64,000 bases of DNA from Verrucomicrobiota bacterium (GTDB taxonomy: Bacteria; Verrucomicrobiota; Verrucomicrobiia; Verrucomicrobiales; Akkermansiaceae): the NCBI GenBank assembly GCA_017301995.1, contig JAFLEH010000016.1, positions 62,001 to 126,000 of the forward strand, given 5' to 3'. Positions within the stretch are counted from its first letter, which is position 1; each line of letters begins with the position of its first letter. Under the pieces are notes generated by a model. It was not told where the DNA came from. It did no database searches and was given only the letters and a program-made list of their open reading frames with translations. A program made the translations under genes and the position numbers. This document shows positions 28,302 through 39,581 of this stretch, one piece after another.

Positions 28302-28352
28302 CTGTTTACACAGCCGGTGCTGTCTGATGTGTTGTCCTGCAAGATCGACGCA

Positions 28353-28739
28353 TCAGGCAGCGCCATTGGCTGCGGGGGCACCGGCGGCTGCCCCGGACTT
28401 GCGGGTAAGCCCGCTCTGCCGCTGGCTCAGGGGCACGAAGCCCATGGCGCGGTAAAGCTGGCTGTCCTCGCCATAGGCCGGATTCCCCCGAACCCCGTGG
28501 GCCACGAGCCGCAGGATCTCCCGTGCGGCCACGTCCGCCTCTTCGCGGGCTTTCAACTCCGCCGCATACTGGGCATCCAGCGCCTGCAGCTTTTGGATGC
28601 GCTCCGCCAGCGAAGCGGTTTGGGTTTCAAACTCCGCGAGATTCATGCCCGCGAAGCTTGCCTGTGGGGCGATCTCCCGCCATGCGGCAAGGAAGATCCC
28701 GATACGTTCCGCCGTCGGCGGATAGGTGCGTTTAGCCAT
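28353..28739 (-). CDS. Conserved hypothetical protein (128 aa)
   Basis: It begins MAKRTYPPTAERIGIFLAAW. The middle is probably helical or coiled coil (QTASLAERIQKLQALDAQYA, AELKAREEADVAAREILRLV), and the motif GNPAYGEDSQLYRAMGFV is followed by S-Q-R-Q-S-G-L-T-R-K and an Ala/Gly-rich tail. I recognise this as a type of small protein seen repeatedly in Verrucomicrobia and Planctomycetes, without known function. It has its own strong terminator, so it is probably a single-gene transcript. Confidence 0.75.
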   Translation of the reverse strand: MAKRTYPPTAERIGIFLAAWREIAPQASFAGMNLAEFETQTASLAERIQKLQALDAQYAAELKAREEADVAAREILRLVAHGVRGNPAYGEDSQLYRAMGFVPLSQRQSGLTRKSGAAAGAPAANGAA

Positions 28740-28964
28740 ATTCGTGTTCTATTCTGTTTTGGTTGCGACCGTGAGATCCCGTCGCCCGGAGTTGATGGTG
28801 GCCGACCATTGCGGGCTTCCGAAGCCATCGCGGTTTGAAAGCCGACGATGGAAGCGAACGCGGGGATCTGATACCGCGTTTACCCAACCGACGGGTACAG
28901 GAAAGGAACCCGCAGGAAAATCCCGCAACAGAAAATCCAACGTGGATTTCTCTGTTGCCTTCCG

Positions 28965-29978
28965 CTACCAGGTGCCGCGCCAGATTTCACGTTCGGGGGC
29001 GATGTTCTTCATCTCCTTTGCGAAATCCTCGAACGCCTGTCGGTGGATCGCCCGGATGGATGCCTTGCCCGAACGTGAACTTCTCTCGGCACGCAGAGTC
29101 CAACTTCCCTTTTTCTCAACCAAGTCGGGCGATGCGAGAAAATCGGGAACTTGCTCCAGAAGCATTTCCTCGCCGAGCTTGGCCCACAAGCGCGAATTGG
29201 CTTTGGTGAAGCGTGGCAACTCCAAGGTTCTTCGCGCCCAAGCCGGACAACCTTCGGTCGTGCGGTATTTGCTTGGTTCTTCAATCGCGCGTTTGAAGTC
29301 GAAACGTGTCTGGAAGAGTGTTTGATAGATCGCCGTGGCCCAGCACCGGATCACGTTCTGATCCGCGGTGCGCGCCGCGAGCAGATAGCCTTTGATGTCC
29401 CTCCCGAGTCCCAGCCTGTCGATCATCTCGGCCGCATGCCGCTGCCAGTCCTTCTCCGTTAGGTCGGCCACCACGGGCCATGCGGGTTTGGTGGCAGCGA
29501 TCAACTTGCAAAGCTCGGGCTCTCGTTCCAACAACAAGCCGAGGAGTACAGTGGCATCATAAGCGATCGTATAAAGATCGCGTGCCGCCTGCTCCTGGGT
29601 CGGTTGGATATACTTTTCCCTGTGGACGATGTCCCCAGCTTGATTGTTGCATGAGAACCATTGGGTTTTGGAGTTGCCTAGGGCGGCACGATAAGTCGAG
29701 AAGATCTCGTGGGAGGCGTTGGGAGCATGCTTGGCAGAATTAATGCACTTGCCAAGACTGCGCATTCTGCGCCTGCCATACCATTCGTCTTCAAGACTGA
29801 ATTCGCGGAATGCCGGCCGCGGATTGATGGGACCATCGTCGAGTAGAGGAGACTTTTTGGCACCGGATTTAGCCCTCGCCTTTTTCACGGAAGGTTTTGT
29901 GGCGGGACCGCTTTCGATGGTCACCTTATTCGCCAATTTCTTTTTGACAGATTTTCCGGATGTCTTGTTGGCGCTCAT
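28965..29978 (-). CDS. Unrecognised protein with basic N-terminal tail (337 aa)
   Basis: The first ~45 residues are Lys/Ser/Ala rich (KKKLANKVTIESG, KKARAKSGAKKSP), like nucleic-acid-binding tails. Residues ~55-335 look globular and helical, with a region NQAGDIVHREKYIQPTQEQA followed by RDLYTIAYDATVLLGLLLER. No domain, signal peptide or membrane helix was identified. The location beside a restriction-modification gene suggests an accessory or defence role, but nothing in the sequence proves it. Confidence 0.65.
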   Translation of the reverse strand: MSANKTSGKSVKKKLANKVTIESGPATKPSVKKARAKSGAKKSPLLDDGPINPRPAFREFSLEDEWYGRRRMRSLGKCINSAKHAPNASHEIFSTYRAALGNSKTQWFSCNNQAGDIVHREKYIQPTQEQAARDLYTIAYDATVLLGLLLEREPELCKLIAATKPAWPVVADLTEKDWQRHAAEMIDRLGLGRDIKGYLLAARTADQNVIRCWATAIYQTLFQTRFDFKRAIEEPSKYRTTEGCPAWARRTLELPRFTKANSRLWAKLGEEMLLEQVPDFLASPDLVEKKGSWTLRAERSSRSGKASIRAIHRQAFEDFAKEMKNIAPEREIWRGTW

Positions 29979-30163
29979 ATTCGCGGCTTTGAAGTCGGTA
30001 TTCTTGGCGGGCGGCCATTTACATGAAGTCGATCTCCGCCCGGCTTAAGCTCCGCGTGATTCGCGGTATGCCGGGAGGGAATGATACGGTTTCTCGCCGT
30101 AGCTTTTCGGCATATTTGATGGGCAAGGCGGAAATTATCCAGCATGGGAGACGGGCTGACGGG
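29979..30163. other. Intergenic stretch with a doubtful 35-codon frame
   Basis: A minus-strand TTG-started frame (30019-30126) encodes a basic peptide (PIKYAEKLRRETVSFPPGIP, ending LSRAEIDFM). It reads protein-like but is short, has a weak start and no family. Nothing else was seen. Confidence 0.25.
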
Positions 30164-30487
30164 TCAAGCGGGGGTGAGGTGAAAATAGACTACCTGTCGC
30201 AAGGATTCATGGCAGAGAATGATCTCTCCGGGCGACTCGGCCTTACGCATCAATAGATCTTCCGGCCCAACATTGCTGTCAAAACGCAACCGGAGCTTGC
30301 CATCAATTTCCCAAAGAGTGGCCGTGAAATCATCCTCGTCGCCGTGGGTGCAACGAAGCCAAAAGCCAATCCTGTCGGCTGATTGCTCGATTGAGCCCTC
30401 CAGATCGCGATAGAAATATACTTCATCGGTTTCAGGGTAGATCCATGTAACGCGAATGATGGCGATGCGTAATGGCAGTGTTTTCAT
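30164..30487 (-). CDS. Hypothetical protein (107 aa)
   Basis: It starts MKTLPLRIAIIRVTWIYPET and continues as a mixed alpha/beta sequence with many acidic residues (HGDEDDFTATLWEIDGKLRL). No signal peptide, helix or known family was seen. The stop-to-start spacing to neighbours is loose. Composition is less GC-rich than surrounding genes, and it lies between an unknown gene and the restriction-modification gene, in keeping with accessory DNA. Confidence 0.55.
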   Translation of the reverse strand: MKTLPLRIAIIRVTWIYPETDEVYFYRDLEGSIEQSADRIGFWLRCTHGDEDDFTATLWEIDGKLRLRFDSNVGPEDLLMRKAESPGEIILCHESLRQVVYFHLTPA

Positions 30488-30502
30488 GGTTTGGAATATC
30501 GT

Positions 30503-33500
30503 TCACATCTTCCCCAGCGCCCGGAGGGTTTCCAGGATTTCGTGGATCTGTTGGATGCGGGCTTTGGTGCGTTTGCCGAAGCGGCCGGCGAGGGCGGCGG
30601 GGTCCGGCCCGTTGGCGGGGAGGAGCGCCCGGATGGCGGAGACTTGCTCTGACAGACCTTGCGGCCATGATAGGGTTTCGAGTTTCAAGTTTTCAGTTTC
30701 AAGTGAAGAGTCGGCCTCGGTGCCGGGGAGGTCCTGTGAAGTCGGCGCGGCAAGGCCGCCGTGCCCCGGGTTCTGGTATTCCGGGCGGAGCCAGCGGACG
30801 AGGCCGCGCTTTTCCTCGGCGGCGCGCTCGTGATTGAGCGCCACGAGACGACCCAGCAGCTCTTCCCGCGCTTGCTCTTGTCTTGTGTCTTGCGTCTCGA
30901 CGGCCAGGTCGCCCCACCCATACGCTTCCAGCACGGCTTGGTCGAGATCATCGTGGATCTGCTTGAGGATGGTGACGAGGCCTTGGTCGTGGATCTTCTT
31001 TTCCTTGTCGTTGAGCGCCTCCCCGGCGCGGAGTTTTTCGAGGACGTTGTAGATGCCGGTGAGCGTGAGTTCGGGATGCGCCGCCTGCCGCGCCTTGCGG
31101 TGCGCGTCCAACCGCTCGCCCAAGTCCCGGATGCGCTGCTTGAGCGGGCCTTCTTCGAGCGCGGGGAAGGGGAAGGGCTTGAAAGTGGTGGTATTAGTCC
31201 AGGTTGGATCGTTCCCAAATCCAAGTCGCCCCCCGGCACGGAGTGCCCAAAGTTGATGGGGGGCTGCCGAAAGGCAACCAAGGAGCCATGCATCGGCAGA
31301 AGCAATGGCGTAAAGCTTGTGATCAGGAATCGTAGCAGCAGGAATGAAGACAAATGGCTTGTGCTTCGATGTCTCCACAGTGGCGATGTATCGATCAAGG
31401 CCAATAAGTGCTTTGCGCAGCTTTCCAACCGGCTCTCCAAACAACCACCATCGGTCCTTGCGGCTCTTCCGCTTGTTGTGGTCTCGCTCGGGTTTCACGT
31501 GGACCAGCAAGTGTTGATAAACAGGCGGATAGTGTTCGGCGAGTTGGTCTGCGGTGAGTCCGAAACAGTCGAGAACCCAGCCGCAATCGCCGTTCTGCAA
31601 GAGTTCCCTCCCTTTCTGATAGGGGCGGACGCAGGGCGGAAGTGAGGCGATGGTGTAGGCCATAGCTTCAATCTCATCGTTTCCAATGCGGAAACCTTCG
31701 CCGACAAGATTCATGCCTTGGAAGCAAACGTCGTCATTGGACCGAAGTTGGATGGCTTCCGTGGTAGAAGCACCAATTTTCAGATCAGGGCCAATCGTGC
31801 CGGTTTCTGAAGTAAGAGTAACGATGTGCTCACCGTCCGGCTCCTCCACTTCATTGACAACTTTCTGCAGATGGCCCGTGCCCAATCCAGACGATGCGAC
31901 TGTCATTGAGATCCTGACCGCAGCACCGTCAGCAGAATCGACCCACGGATGATCCGGAATCGCATACGTGATGTGACACCCCTTCTTCGCTCCCATGGCG
32001 GATTCAAGAACCACGCGGTTCGACGACTGGTGAATCGAGTTCGTTGTGATCAAACCAAAGATTGCCGTCTTTTTAGCACTTACCATTTCAGCGGCATTGT
32101 GCCACCAGAACATGACGAAGTCCCATGAGTTTGGTTTAGCCGATCTCCATGCGTTTCTCAGGGCGTCAACATAACCGCTGCCAAGTGCATCGCGCATCCG
32201 CTTGTTTCCAATAAACGGCGGGTTTCCAACAATGTAATCCGCCTGCGGCCATTCGGCGCGGCGGGGGTTCACGTAATCGAAGAGCACGGTGCGCGCGCTT
32301 TCATCCGGGACTTCCCTGCCGGTGACGGGGTGCTGTTTCGTGCTGCGGCCGTCCCAGATGGTGAGGATTTCGCCGGTGCCCGGATCGCGGCGGGGGATTT
32401 TCCCGTCGTAGGCGAGCACGGCGTCGCGGCATTCGATGGTGTTGTCCTTGGGGAGGAGCGGGCGGTCGTTGGTATCCGCCTTGCCGGTGGTGCGCTGGTG
32501 CCATTGGAAGTAGCCGATCCAGAGGACGAGCTGGGCGATGGCGGCGGCGCGGGGATTGAGTTCGATGCCGAGGAAGTTGGTGGGCCGGATGATGGCCTTG
32601 TCCATTTCCAGCCTGCGGTCGCCGCCGAGGTTTTCGAAGAGGTCGAGCACTTCGGCTTCGAGGCGTTTGAGGAGTTCGAGGGCAACGTAGAGAAAATTTC
32701 CGGAGCCGCAGGCGGGATCGAGCACGCGGACTGCGGCGAGTTTGTTGTGGAAGGCTTCCACGGCGGCGCGGGCCTCCTTGGCTTTGCCCTTGTCGTCGAG
32801 CTGGGCGGCGGCGATCTTCACGGCGTCCCACTCGGCGCGCAGCGGATCGATGAGGGTGGGCCGGACGAGGCGCTCCACATAACTTCGCGGCGTGTAGTGG
32901 GCGCCGAGCTTGTGGCGCTCCCTGGAATCCAGCGCGCGTTCGAGCAAGGTGCCGAAGATGGCGGGTTCCACGGCGGACCAGTCCTGATTTGCGGCGTGGA
33001 TGAGGTAGGCGATCTGGTCCGGCCGCAGCGGCAGCGCGGTGGCGTCCTTGAAAAGCCCGCCATTGAAATGCGGGATCTTGGATTGGAGGACGAGCGACAT
33101 GGCCGGGCCTTCCGACATTTCCCGCCAGAGGGCGCGGAGCAGGGTGACGAGGCCGGAGGAGTCGGTCCTGAATTTGTCCAACAGGTTTTTGAAGGAGTTT
33201 TTCGGCAACAGTTCCACATCCTCGGCGAACATGGTGAAGAGGCAGCGCTGGAGGAATCCGGCGGTCACCTGCGGGTCGTGGCCGTCCTTTTCGAGGGACT
33301 TCGCGAGATCGGCCAGCGTCCTGGCCACCTTGCGGGTGACCTTGGCGGCGTGTTTCGAGGGATCGAGCGAATGGGGATCGGTCCAGATTCTCCGGAACAG
33401 TTCGCGGATTTCCGGGTCGTGCAGATCCTTGAGGTGGATACGGCGTTTCCGCGGCGTGGGGAAAGCCTCGTATTGGCCGCCGGTGCCGGAGAACTCGGCG

Positions 33501-34000
33501 TAGATGTCGAAACAATGGCCCACATCGCAGACGATGATGAAAGGCGGGCGACCCTCCGAGGCGGGCAGCAGGTGGATATAACGCTCCGCCTGCGAGTGGG
33601 CGCGGTCCAGCGACTTATCCCAGGTGGCGGAGCCGCGCTGGCCGTGGCCGAGGGATGTGTTGGCCGGCGTGGTGTCGAGGTCCGGAAGCAGCGGTTGGTC
33701 GGGATCCGACTTGTCGCGGCGCGGGTTCACGCCCTGCTTGGTTTCGAGGACGAAATGGGCGGATTTGTAAAGGTCGATCCAGTTGGGCGACGAGGTGCCA
33801 TCGGGTTTCCGGCGCTCCACGCGGCGCTCGAAGGTGTAGGCGTTCAGCGCGTTTTCCGGCAAGGGCGCGGCGGGTTTCTCAAGCCCGAGCAGGTCGCAGA
33901 AATCGAGCAGGAAGTATTGCCCGGAGCCGCGCTCGTGGCCGCCGGAGTGGGACCACTTGGCAATAAACGCGTCAATGGCTTCGGGAGTGGGCTCGCGCAT
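30503..34000 (-). CDS. Single-chain Type IIL-like restriction-modification enzyme (N6-adenine methyltransferase)
   Basis: The ATG at 34000 gives 1165 residues. The N-terminal region has a PD-(D/E)xK-like nuclease motif (D76 ... E86-T-K88). The methyltransferase follows, with SAM motif I D-P-A-C-G-S-G-N-F (~425) and catalytic motif IV N-P-P-F (~590). The C-terminal half is the presumed target-recognition region, including the family-typical H-E-R-A-A-E-E-K-R-G-L-V-R-W-L-R-P-E-Y. It is expected to modify one strand and cut at a distance, as MmeI-type enzymes do. The gene is longer than MmeI, partly through a 35-bp heptad-repeat insertion near residue 1097. No brx/pgl or DISARM partners are nearby. 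Confidence 0.8.
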   Translation of the reverse strand: MREPTPEAIDAFIAKWSHSGGHERGSGQYFLLDFCDLLGLEKPAAPLPENALNAYTFERRVERRKPDGTSSPNWIDLYKSAHFVLETKQGVNPRRDKSDPDQPLLPDLDTTPANTSLGHGQRGSATWDKSLDRAHSQAERYIHLLPASEGRPPFIIVCDVGHCFDIYAEFSGTGGQYEAFPTPRKRRIHLKDLHDPEIRELFRRIWTDPHSLDPSKHAAKVTRKVARTLADLAKSLEKDGHDPQVTAGFLQRCLFTMFAEDVELLPKNSFKNLLDKFRTDSSGLVTLLRALWREMSEGPAMSLVLQSKIPHFNGGLFKDATALPLRPDQIAYLIHAANQDWSAVEPAIFGTLLERALDSRERHKLGAHYTPRSYVERLVRPTLIDPLRAEWDAVKIAAAQLDDKGKAKEARAAVEAFHNKLAAVRVLDPACGSGNFLYVALELLKRLEAEVLDLFENLGGDRRLEMDKAIIRPTNFLGIELNPRAAAIAQLVLWIGYFQWHQRTTGKADTNDRPLLPKDNTIECRDAVLAYDGKIPRRDPGTGEILTIWDGRSTKQHPVTGREVPDESARTVLFDYVNPRRAEWPQADYIVGNPPFIGNKRMRDALGSGYVDALRNAWRSAKPNSWDFVMFWWHNAAEMVSAKKTAIFGLITTNSIHQSSNRVVLESAMGAKKGCHITYAIPDHPWVDSADGAAVRISMTVASSGLGTGHLQKVVNEVEEPDGEHIVTLTSETGTIGPDLKIGASTTEAIQLRSNDDVCFQGMNLVGEGFRIGNDEIEAMAYTIASLPPCVRPYQKGRELLQNGDCGWVLDCFGLTADQLAEHYPPVYQHLLVHVKPERDHNKRKSRKDRWWLFGEPVGKLRKALIGLDRYIATVETSKHKPFVFIPAATIPDHKLYAIASADAWLLGCLSAAPHQLWALRAGGRLGFGNDPTWTNTTTFKPFPFPALEEGPLKQRIRDLGERLDAHRKARQAAHPELTLTGIYNVLEKLRAGEALNDKEKKIHDQGLVTILKQIHDDLDQAVLEAYGWGDLAVETQDTRQEQAREELLGRLVALNHERAAEEKRGLVRWLRPEYQNPGHGGLAAPTSQDLPGTEADSSLETENLKLETLSWPQGLSEQVSAIRALLPANGPDPAALAGRFGKRTKARIQQIHEILETLRALGKM
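30675..30709. repeat. Heptad repeat GTTTCAA inside the restriction-modification gene
   Basis: Five 7-mers (gtttcga, gtttcaa, gttttca, gtttcaa, gtgaaga) are read in-frame on the minus strand as S-S-L-E-T-E-N-L-K-L-E-T-L. The insertion separates two family-like segments of the C-terminal region. Confidence 0.75.
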
Positions 34001-34177
34001 GGAGTTAGAATGGACGCAAAAGCCCCGCGGTGTCAATGCGGGAGGTGGTGGGGCCATCTTTTGCTCTCAATTTGTGATTTTTTTAATCTGTCACCTTATC
34101 TTTGCCTCCTGCGGATTTCCGGGCAAGGGCGTCTTCCAATTTGCGGGAGTGCGATTGTTTTCCCGTTCCTTGGGCGT

Positions 34178-36736
34178 ATGGCTCGGCAGATGAATCCGCT
34201 AACATCACTCCGATATGGAATCGCCGCCTGGATACTGGCGCTGCGGCTCGCCTCCGCGGGCGACGCGGTTCCGCCTTCCGGCGAGGTGGCGTGCGATCTT
34301 CCGCGCATGCATGACAAGATCCGGAGTCTTCCCTATCCGCGGTCCGGGCATGAGGTCTATCTGAATCCCCCTCCGCTGATTGTCCCCGGCAAACCGGGCG
34401 GCGGCGGTATTTTGCGGTTCGCGCTTTCCCGCGATCCGGCGTTTCCCCCGGATGCAACGACTCTATCCGATGGCAGGCCGTGGACCATGTTCAACATCCA
34501 TCGCGCGCTGGAACCCGGCGTGTGGCATTGGCGGCACCAGTGGACGGTTGACGGCAAAGCACAGGCATGGAGTGAGGCCCAGCGGTTTGAGATCGCGGAG
34601 AATCTTGCCCGCTACAATCCGCCGGCAGCGGCGGTTTTTCTCAAGGGGGTGCCCTCCGGCCATCCCCGCACGATGCCCTATCTCCGCGGACTCGCCGCGT
34701 CCTCGGACCGTGCTTCGCCATCGGAACATGCCGAGTTCCGGTCGTTTCAGGACCGGTTGAAAGGCGCGCTGGCGACCGCCCGGCTTGCGGAAGCCGCCGC
34801 CGACCTCGATTCGCTGACGATCGATCAGGCGGCCCTGCAGATCGAGCAGCTTTCCAAGGCCTGGATTCTAACGAACGATGCCGCCTGCCTGAGCGCGATC
34901 GCGGCGCTCGCGGCGCATCTCGCGCGTTTCGACGATGCAAGGGTCGAACGCGGCGGGGATTTCTGCCGCTCCGACTGGGCGGATGGCATCGCCCTGGCGC
35001 TCGACTATTGCGGAGACCGTTTGTCCGAGGAGGTCCGGGGAATCTATCACAAACGCCTGACCGCGCTGATGGAGCGGGAGTTTCGCAAACACGCGGGAGC
35101 CGAGGAATGCCACATCTACGACAATCATTTCTGGCAACACTGCATCCGCCAGATCCTGCGTGCCAATCTGGTCCTGTTCGATGGCTCGCCGGAAGCGGCG
35201 CGGCGTTTGGAATATTACTATGAACTTTGGGTCGCGCGCGGCCCGGCGACCGGGTTCAACCTTGGCGGAAATTCCTTCTACGGAACTGCATACGCCAATG
35301 CCGAGGTTCTAACGCTGTTTGATGTTCCGACAACCCTGGGCGCCTACTCCGGGTTCGACTTCTATTCGCATCCCTGGTTTCGTGAGGCGGGAAAAGGCCT
35401 CTTTTACACATGGCCGCCGGATTCCCTTTCGGACGGCTTCGGCGATGGGCACGAGAACACCCCGCGGCCGTTCCGGGCCCGTGTGGCATTCGCCGATTTT
35501 CTCGCCCGCGAGCACAAGGTGCCGCTCGCGAACTGGTATGTGAGCGAATGCGAGGCCACCGGGAGCAACATGAGATCCGACTTTCTGCTCAGGGAATACC
35601 GCATGTTGCGTGGTCGCGTGTCCGAACCGCCCACGCCTCCGGTCATGGACAACGCCGCGTTCTTTCAGGATACCGGCGAGGCGGTTTTCTTCGATGATGT
35701 CCGGCGTTCTCCCTCGCGGATTTCCGTTTCCTTTCTATCAAACCCGTTCGGTTCGGGGAGCCACACTCATGCCCATCAGAACGCGTTCAATCTCCACTGC
35801 GGCGGCAAACCGGTGTTCCGCGCGGCGGGGCATTACTTCAATTTCTGCGATCCGCACAACCTGATGTCCTACCGTCACACGCGGGCGTCCAACTCGATCC
35901 TCGTCGATGGCATCGGCCAACCGTTCTCGCCGGATGGCTACGGCTGGATTGCGCGGTTCTCCGATAGTGAGCGGATCGCTTACTCCCTCGGCGACGCCTC
36001 CAACGCCTATCGGGGACCCAGCGGTGATCCGATGTGGATCGATAATTTCCGCAAGGCCGCGATCGCCCAAACCCCGGAGAACGGCTTCGGGGCCACTCCG
36101 CTGAAACGCTTCCGCCGCCATCTGGCGCTGCTGCGTCCGTCCACATTGGTGATCTATGACGAACTCGAAGCCGCGCGCCCCGTGCGCTTCGAGTGGCTGT
36201 TGCACAGCCCGCTGGAAATGAAACCCACCGGCGACGGCCTAACCGTCTCCGACGGAACCAACAATTTCAAGGCGCGCCTGGCGCAGGCTTCGGGCGGTCC
36301 TTTGCGTTCCGCCGTCACCACCGGCTACCGGGTTCCGCCGGATGTTTCCATCGCCCGCCGCAAACCGACCGAGCCGATCCCCGAAGTCTGGAATTTCACC
36401 GCTTCCACCGACCGCCTCGCCACCGTCCGCGTTCTAACCGTGATTGCGTTGTCGCGCGGCGATGCCGAACCCGATCTGGTGATGGAGTCGTCCGCAGGCC
36501 GGGTGAAATCAGGCGATTGGATCATCGATGCGGACCTCGATCCCGCACATCCGGCCGCGTTGTCCGTTCGCTCGGCCCAAGGCGATGCCGAGCTGGCTTA
36601 CGGCCGTCCGCTCCTATCCGAACCGGACTCCGCCAAGCCATCGGCGTTTCCACGATCCACCCGGATCATCGACCGGAAACAGGGTCGCCCCTATCAGGCG
36701 GAGCTGGCGGACCAACTGCCGCGCCATTCCTACTGA
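34178..36736 (+). CDS. Secreted heparinase II/III-like polysaccharide lyase with DUF4962 N-terminus
   Basis: The protein has 852 residues from ATG 34178 (34190 is an alternative). The long frame upstream is only the shadow of the restriction gene. A signal-like segment (GIAAWILALRLASAG) precedes a DUF4962 domain (~35-130, YPRSGHEVYLNPPPLIVPG ... HRALEPGVWHWRHQW). An alpha/alpha-barrel follows (~190-480, including AGAEECHIYDNHFWQHCIRQ), then the heparinase beta-sheet part (~520-830) with S-H-T-H-A-H-Q-N-A-F, which holds the metal or catalytic histidines. It should cleave uronic-acid polysaccharide by beta-elimination. Substrate class is unresolved; sulfated glycosaminoglycan-like glycans would fit the sulfatases in the window. 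Confidence 0.85.
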   Translation: MARQMNPLTSLRYGIAAWILALRLASAGDAVPPSGEVACDLPRMHDKIRSLPYPRSGHEVYLNPPPLIVPGKPGGGGILRFALSRDPAFPPDATTLSDGRPWTMFNIHRALEPGVWHWRHQWTVDGKAQAWSEAQRFEIAENLARYNPPAAAVFLKGVPSGHPRTMPYLRGLAASSDRASPSEHAEFRSFQDRLKGALATARLAEAAADLDSLTIDQAALQIEQLSKAWILTNDAACLSAIAALAAHLARFDDARVERGGDFCRSDWADGIALALDYCGDRLSEEVRGIYHKRLTALMEREFRKHAGAEECHIYDNHFWQHCIRQILRANLVLFDGSPEAARRLEYYYELWVARGPATGFNLGGNSFYGTAYANAEVLTLFDVPTTLGAYSGFDFYSHPWFREAGKGLFYTWPPDSLSDGFGDGHENTPRPFRARVAFADFLAREHKVPLANWYVSECEATGSNMRSDFLLREYRMLRGRVSEPPTPPVMDNAAFFQDTGEAVFFDDVRRSPSRISVSFLSNPFGSGSHTHAHQNAFNLHCGGKPVFRAAGHYFNFCDPHNLMSYRHTRASNSILVDGIGQPFSPDGYGWIARFSDSERIAYSLGDASNAYRGPSGDPMWIDNFRKAAIAQTPENGFGATPLKRFRRHLALLRPSTLVIYDELEAARPVRFEWLLHSPLEMKPTGDGLTVSDGTNNFKARLAQASGGPLRSAVTTGYRVPPDVSIARRKPTEPIPEVWNFTASTDRLATVRVLTVIALSRGDAEPDLVMESSAGRVKSGDWIIDADLDPAHPAALSVRSAQGDAELAYGRPLLSEPDSAKPSAFPRSTRIIDRKQGRPYQAELADQLPRHSY

Positions 36737-36839
36737 CGGAAGCCGATTCCGGATCCACTCGGAACGGCTGACATCCCCACGGCTCGTTTGATCGGATAGA
36801 CCAAGGCCCGAAGCTCCTTCCGGAGCGCCCCGAAAACGA

Positions 36840-36871
36840 AACAGGCCCCGGCGCGGGGGCCGGGACCTGTT
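36840..36871 (-). terminator. Intrinsic terminator after hppA
   Basis: A 13-bp stem with one mismatch (aacaggccccggc against ggccgggacctgtt) and a 6-nt loop lies about 32 bp beyond the pyrophosphatase stop. On the minus strand it is followed by TTCGTTTTC. It may also stop transcription from the plus-strand lyase. Confidence 0.7.
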
Positions 36872-36902
36872 CGAGTTTGGGTTTGGGAGTGTTAGGGACG
36901 GT

Positions 36903-39404
<2,502 letters not shown>

Positions 39405-39411
39405 AGGCGCG

Positions 39412-39540
39412 CTAACTCTGCCGCAGTCCTTTGTACCTTGCCAATGCGCATTCTCTGAAAAACCGCTCATATTTCGCGATTCCGGGCATTCTCCGCAAAT
39501 CCTCGGCCGAAAAATCACGGATTTTCCCAAGAATTTCCAT
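39412..39540 (-). CDS. Doubtful 42-residue ORF just upstream of hppA
   Basis: A frame MEILGKIRDFSAEDLRRMPG continuing to ARYKGLRQS ends 7 bp before the hppA start on the same strand. Its composition is AT-richer than its neighbours. It could be a leader peptide or chance; no family recognised. Confidence 0.25.
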   Translation of the reverse strand: MEILGKIRDFSAEDLRRMPGIAKYERFFRECALARYKGLRQS

Positions 39541-39581
39541 TTTCCGCAGATCCTGCCACCCGAAAACGGCCTCGACCCCCC

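Larger units (their letters stand above)
27796..28352. other. 557-bp intergenic region with conserved box, GTCCGG repeats and a terminator
   Basis: It holds the second 39-bp conserved box (27908-27946), a stretch of irregular direct repeats built on GTCCGG (about 28110-28215) and a terminator hairpin (28274-28301). Long open frames here are low-complexity shadows. Confidence 0.65.

Noticed and set aside
27765..28838. 357-residue plus-strand frame
   Set aside because: It crosses the conserved box, the repeats and a terminator hairpin and is antisense to a better-supported 128-residue gene.
30503..34000. BREX PglX or DISARM methylase
   Set aside because: No brx, pgl or drm partner genes are nearby, and an N-terminal PD-(D/E)xK-like motif is present, favouring a stand-alone Type IIL-like enzyme.
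32330..34177. N-terminal half of a 1468-residue plus-strand frame
   Set aside because: It lies antisense to the restriction enzyme's methyltransferase motifs. The lyase starts with its own signal peptide at 34178/34190.
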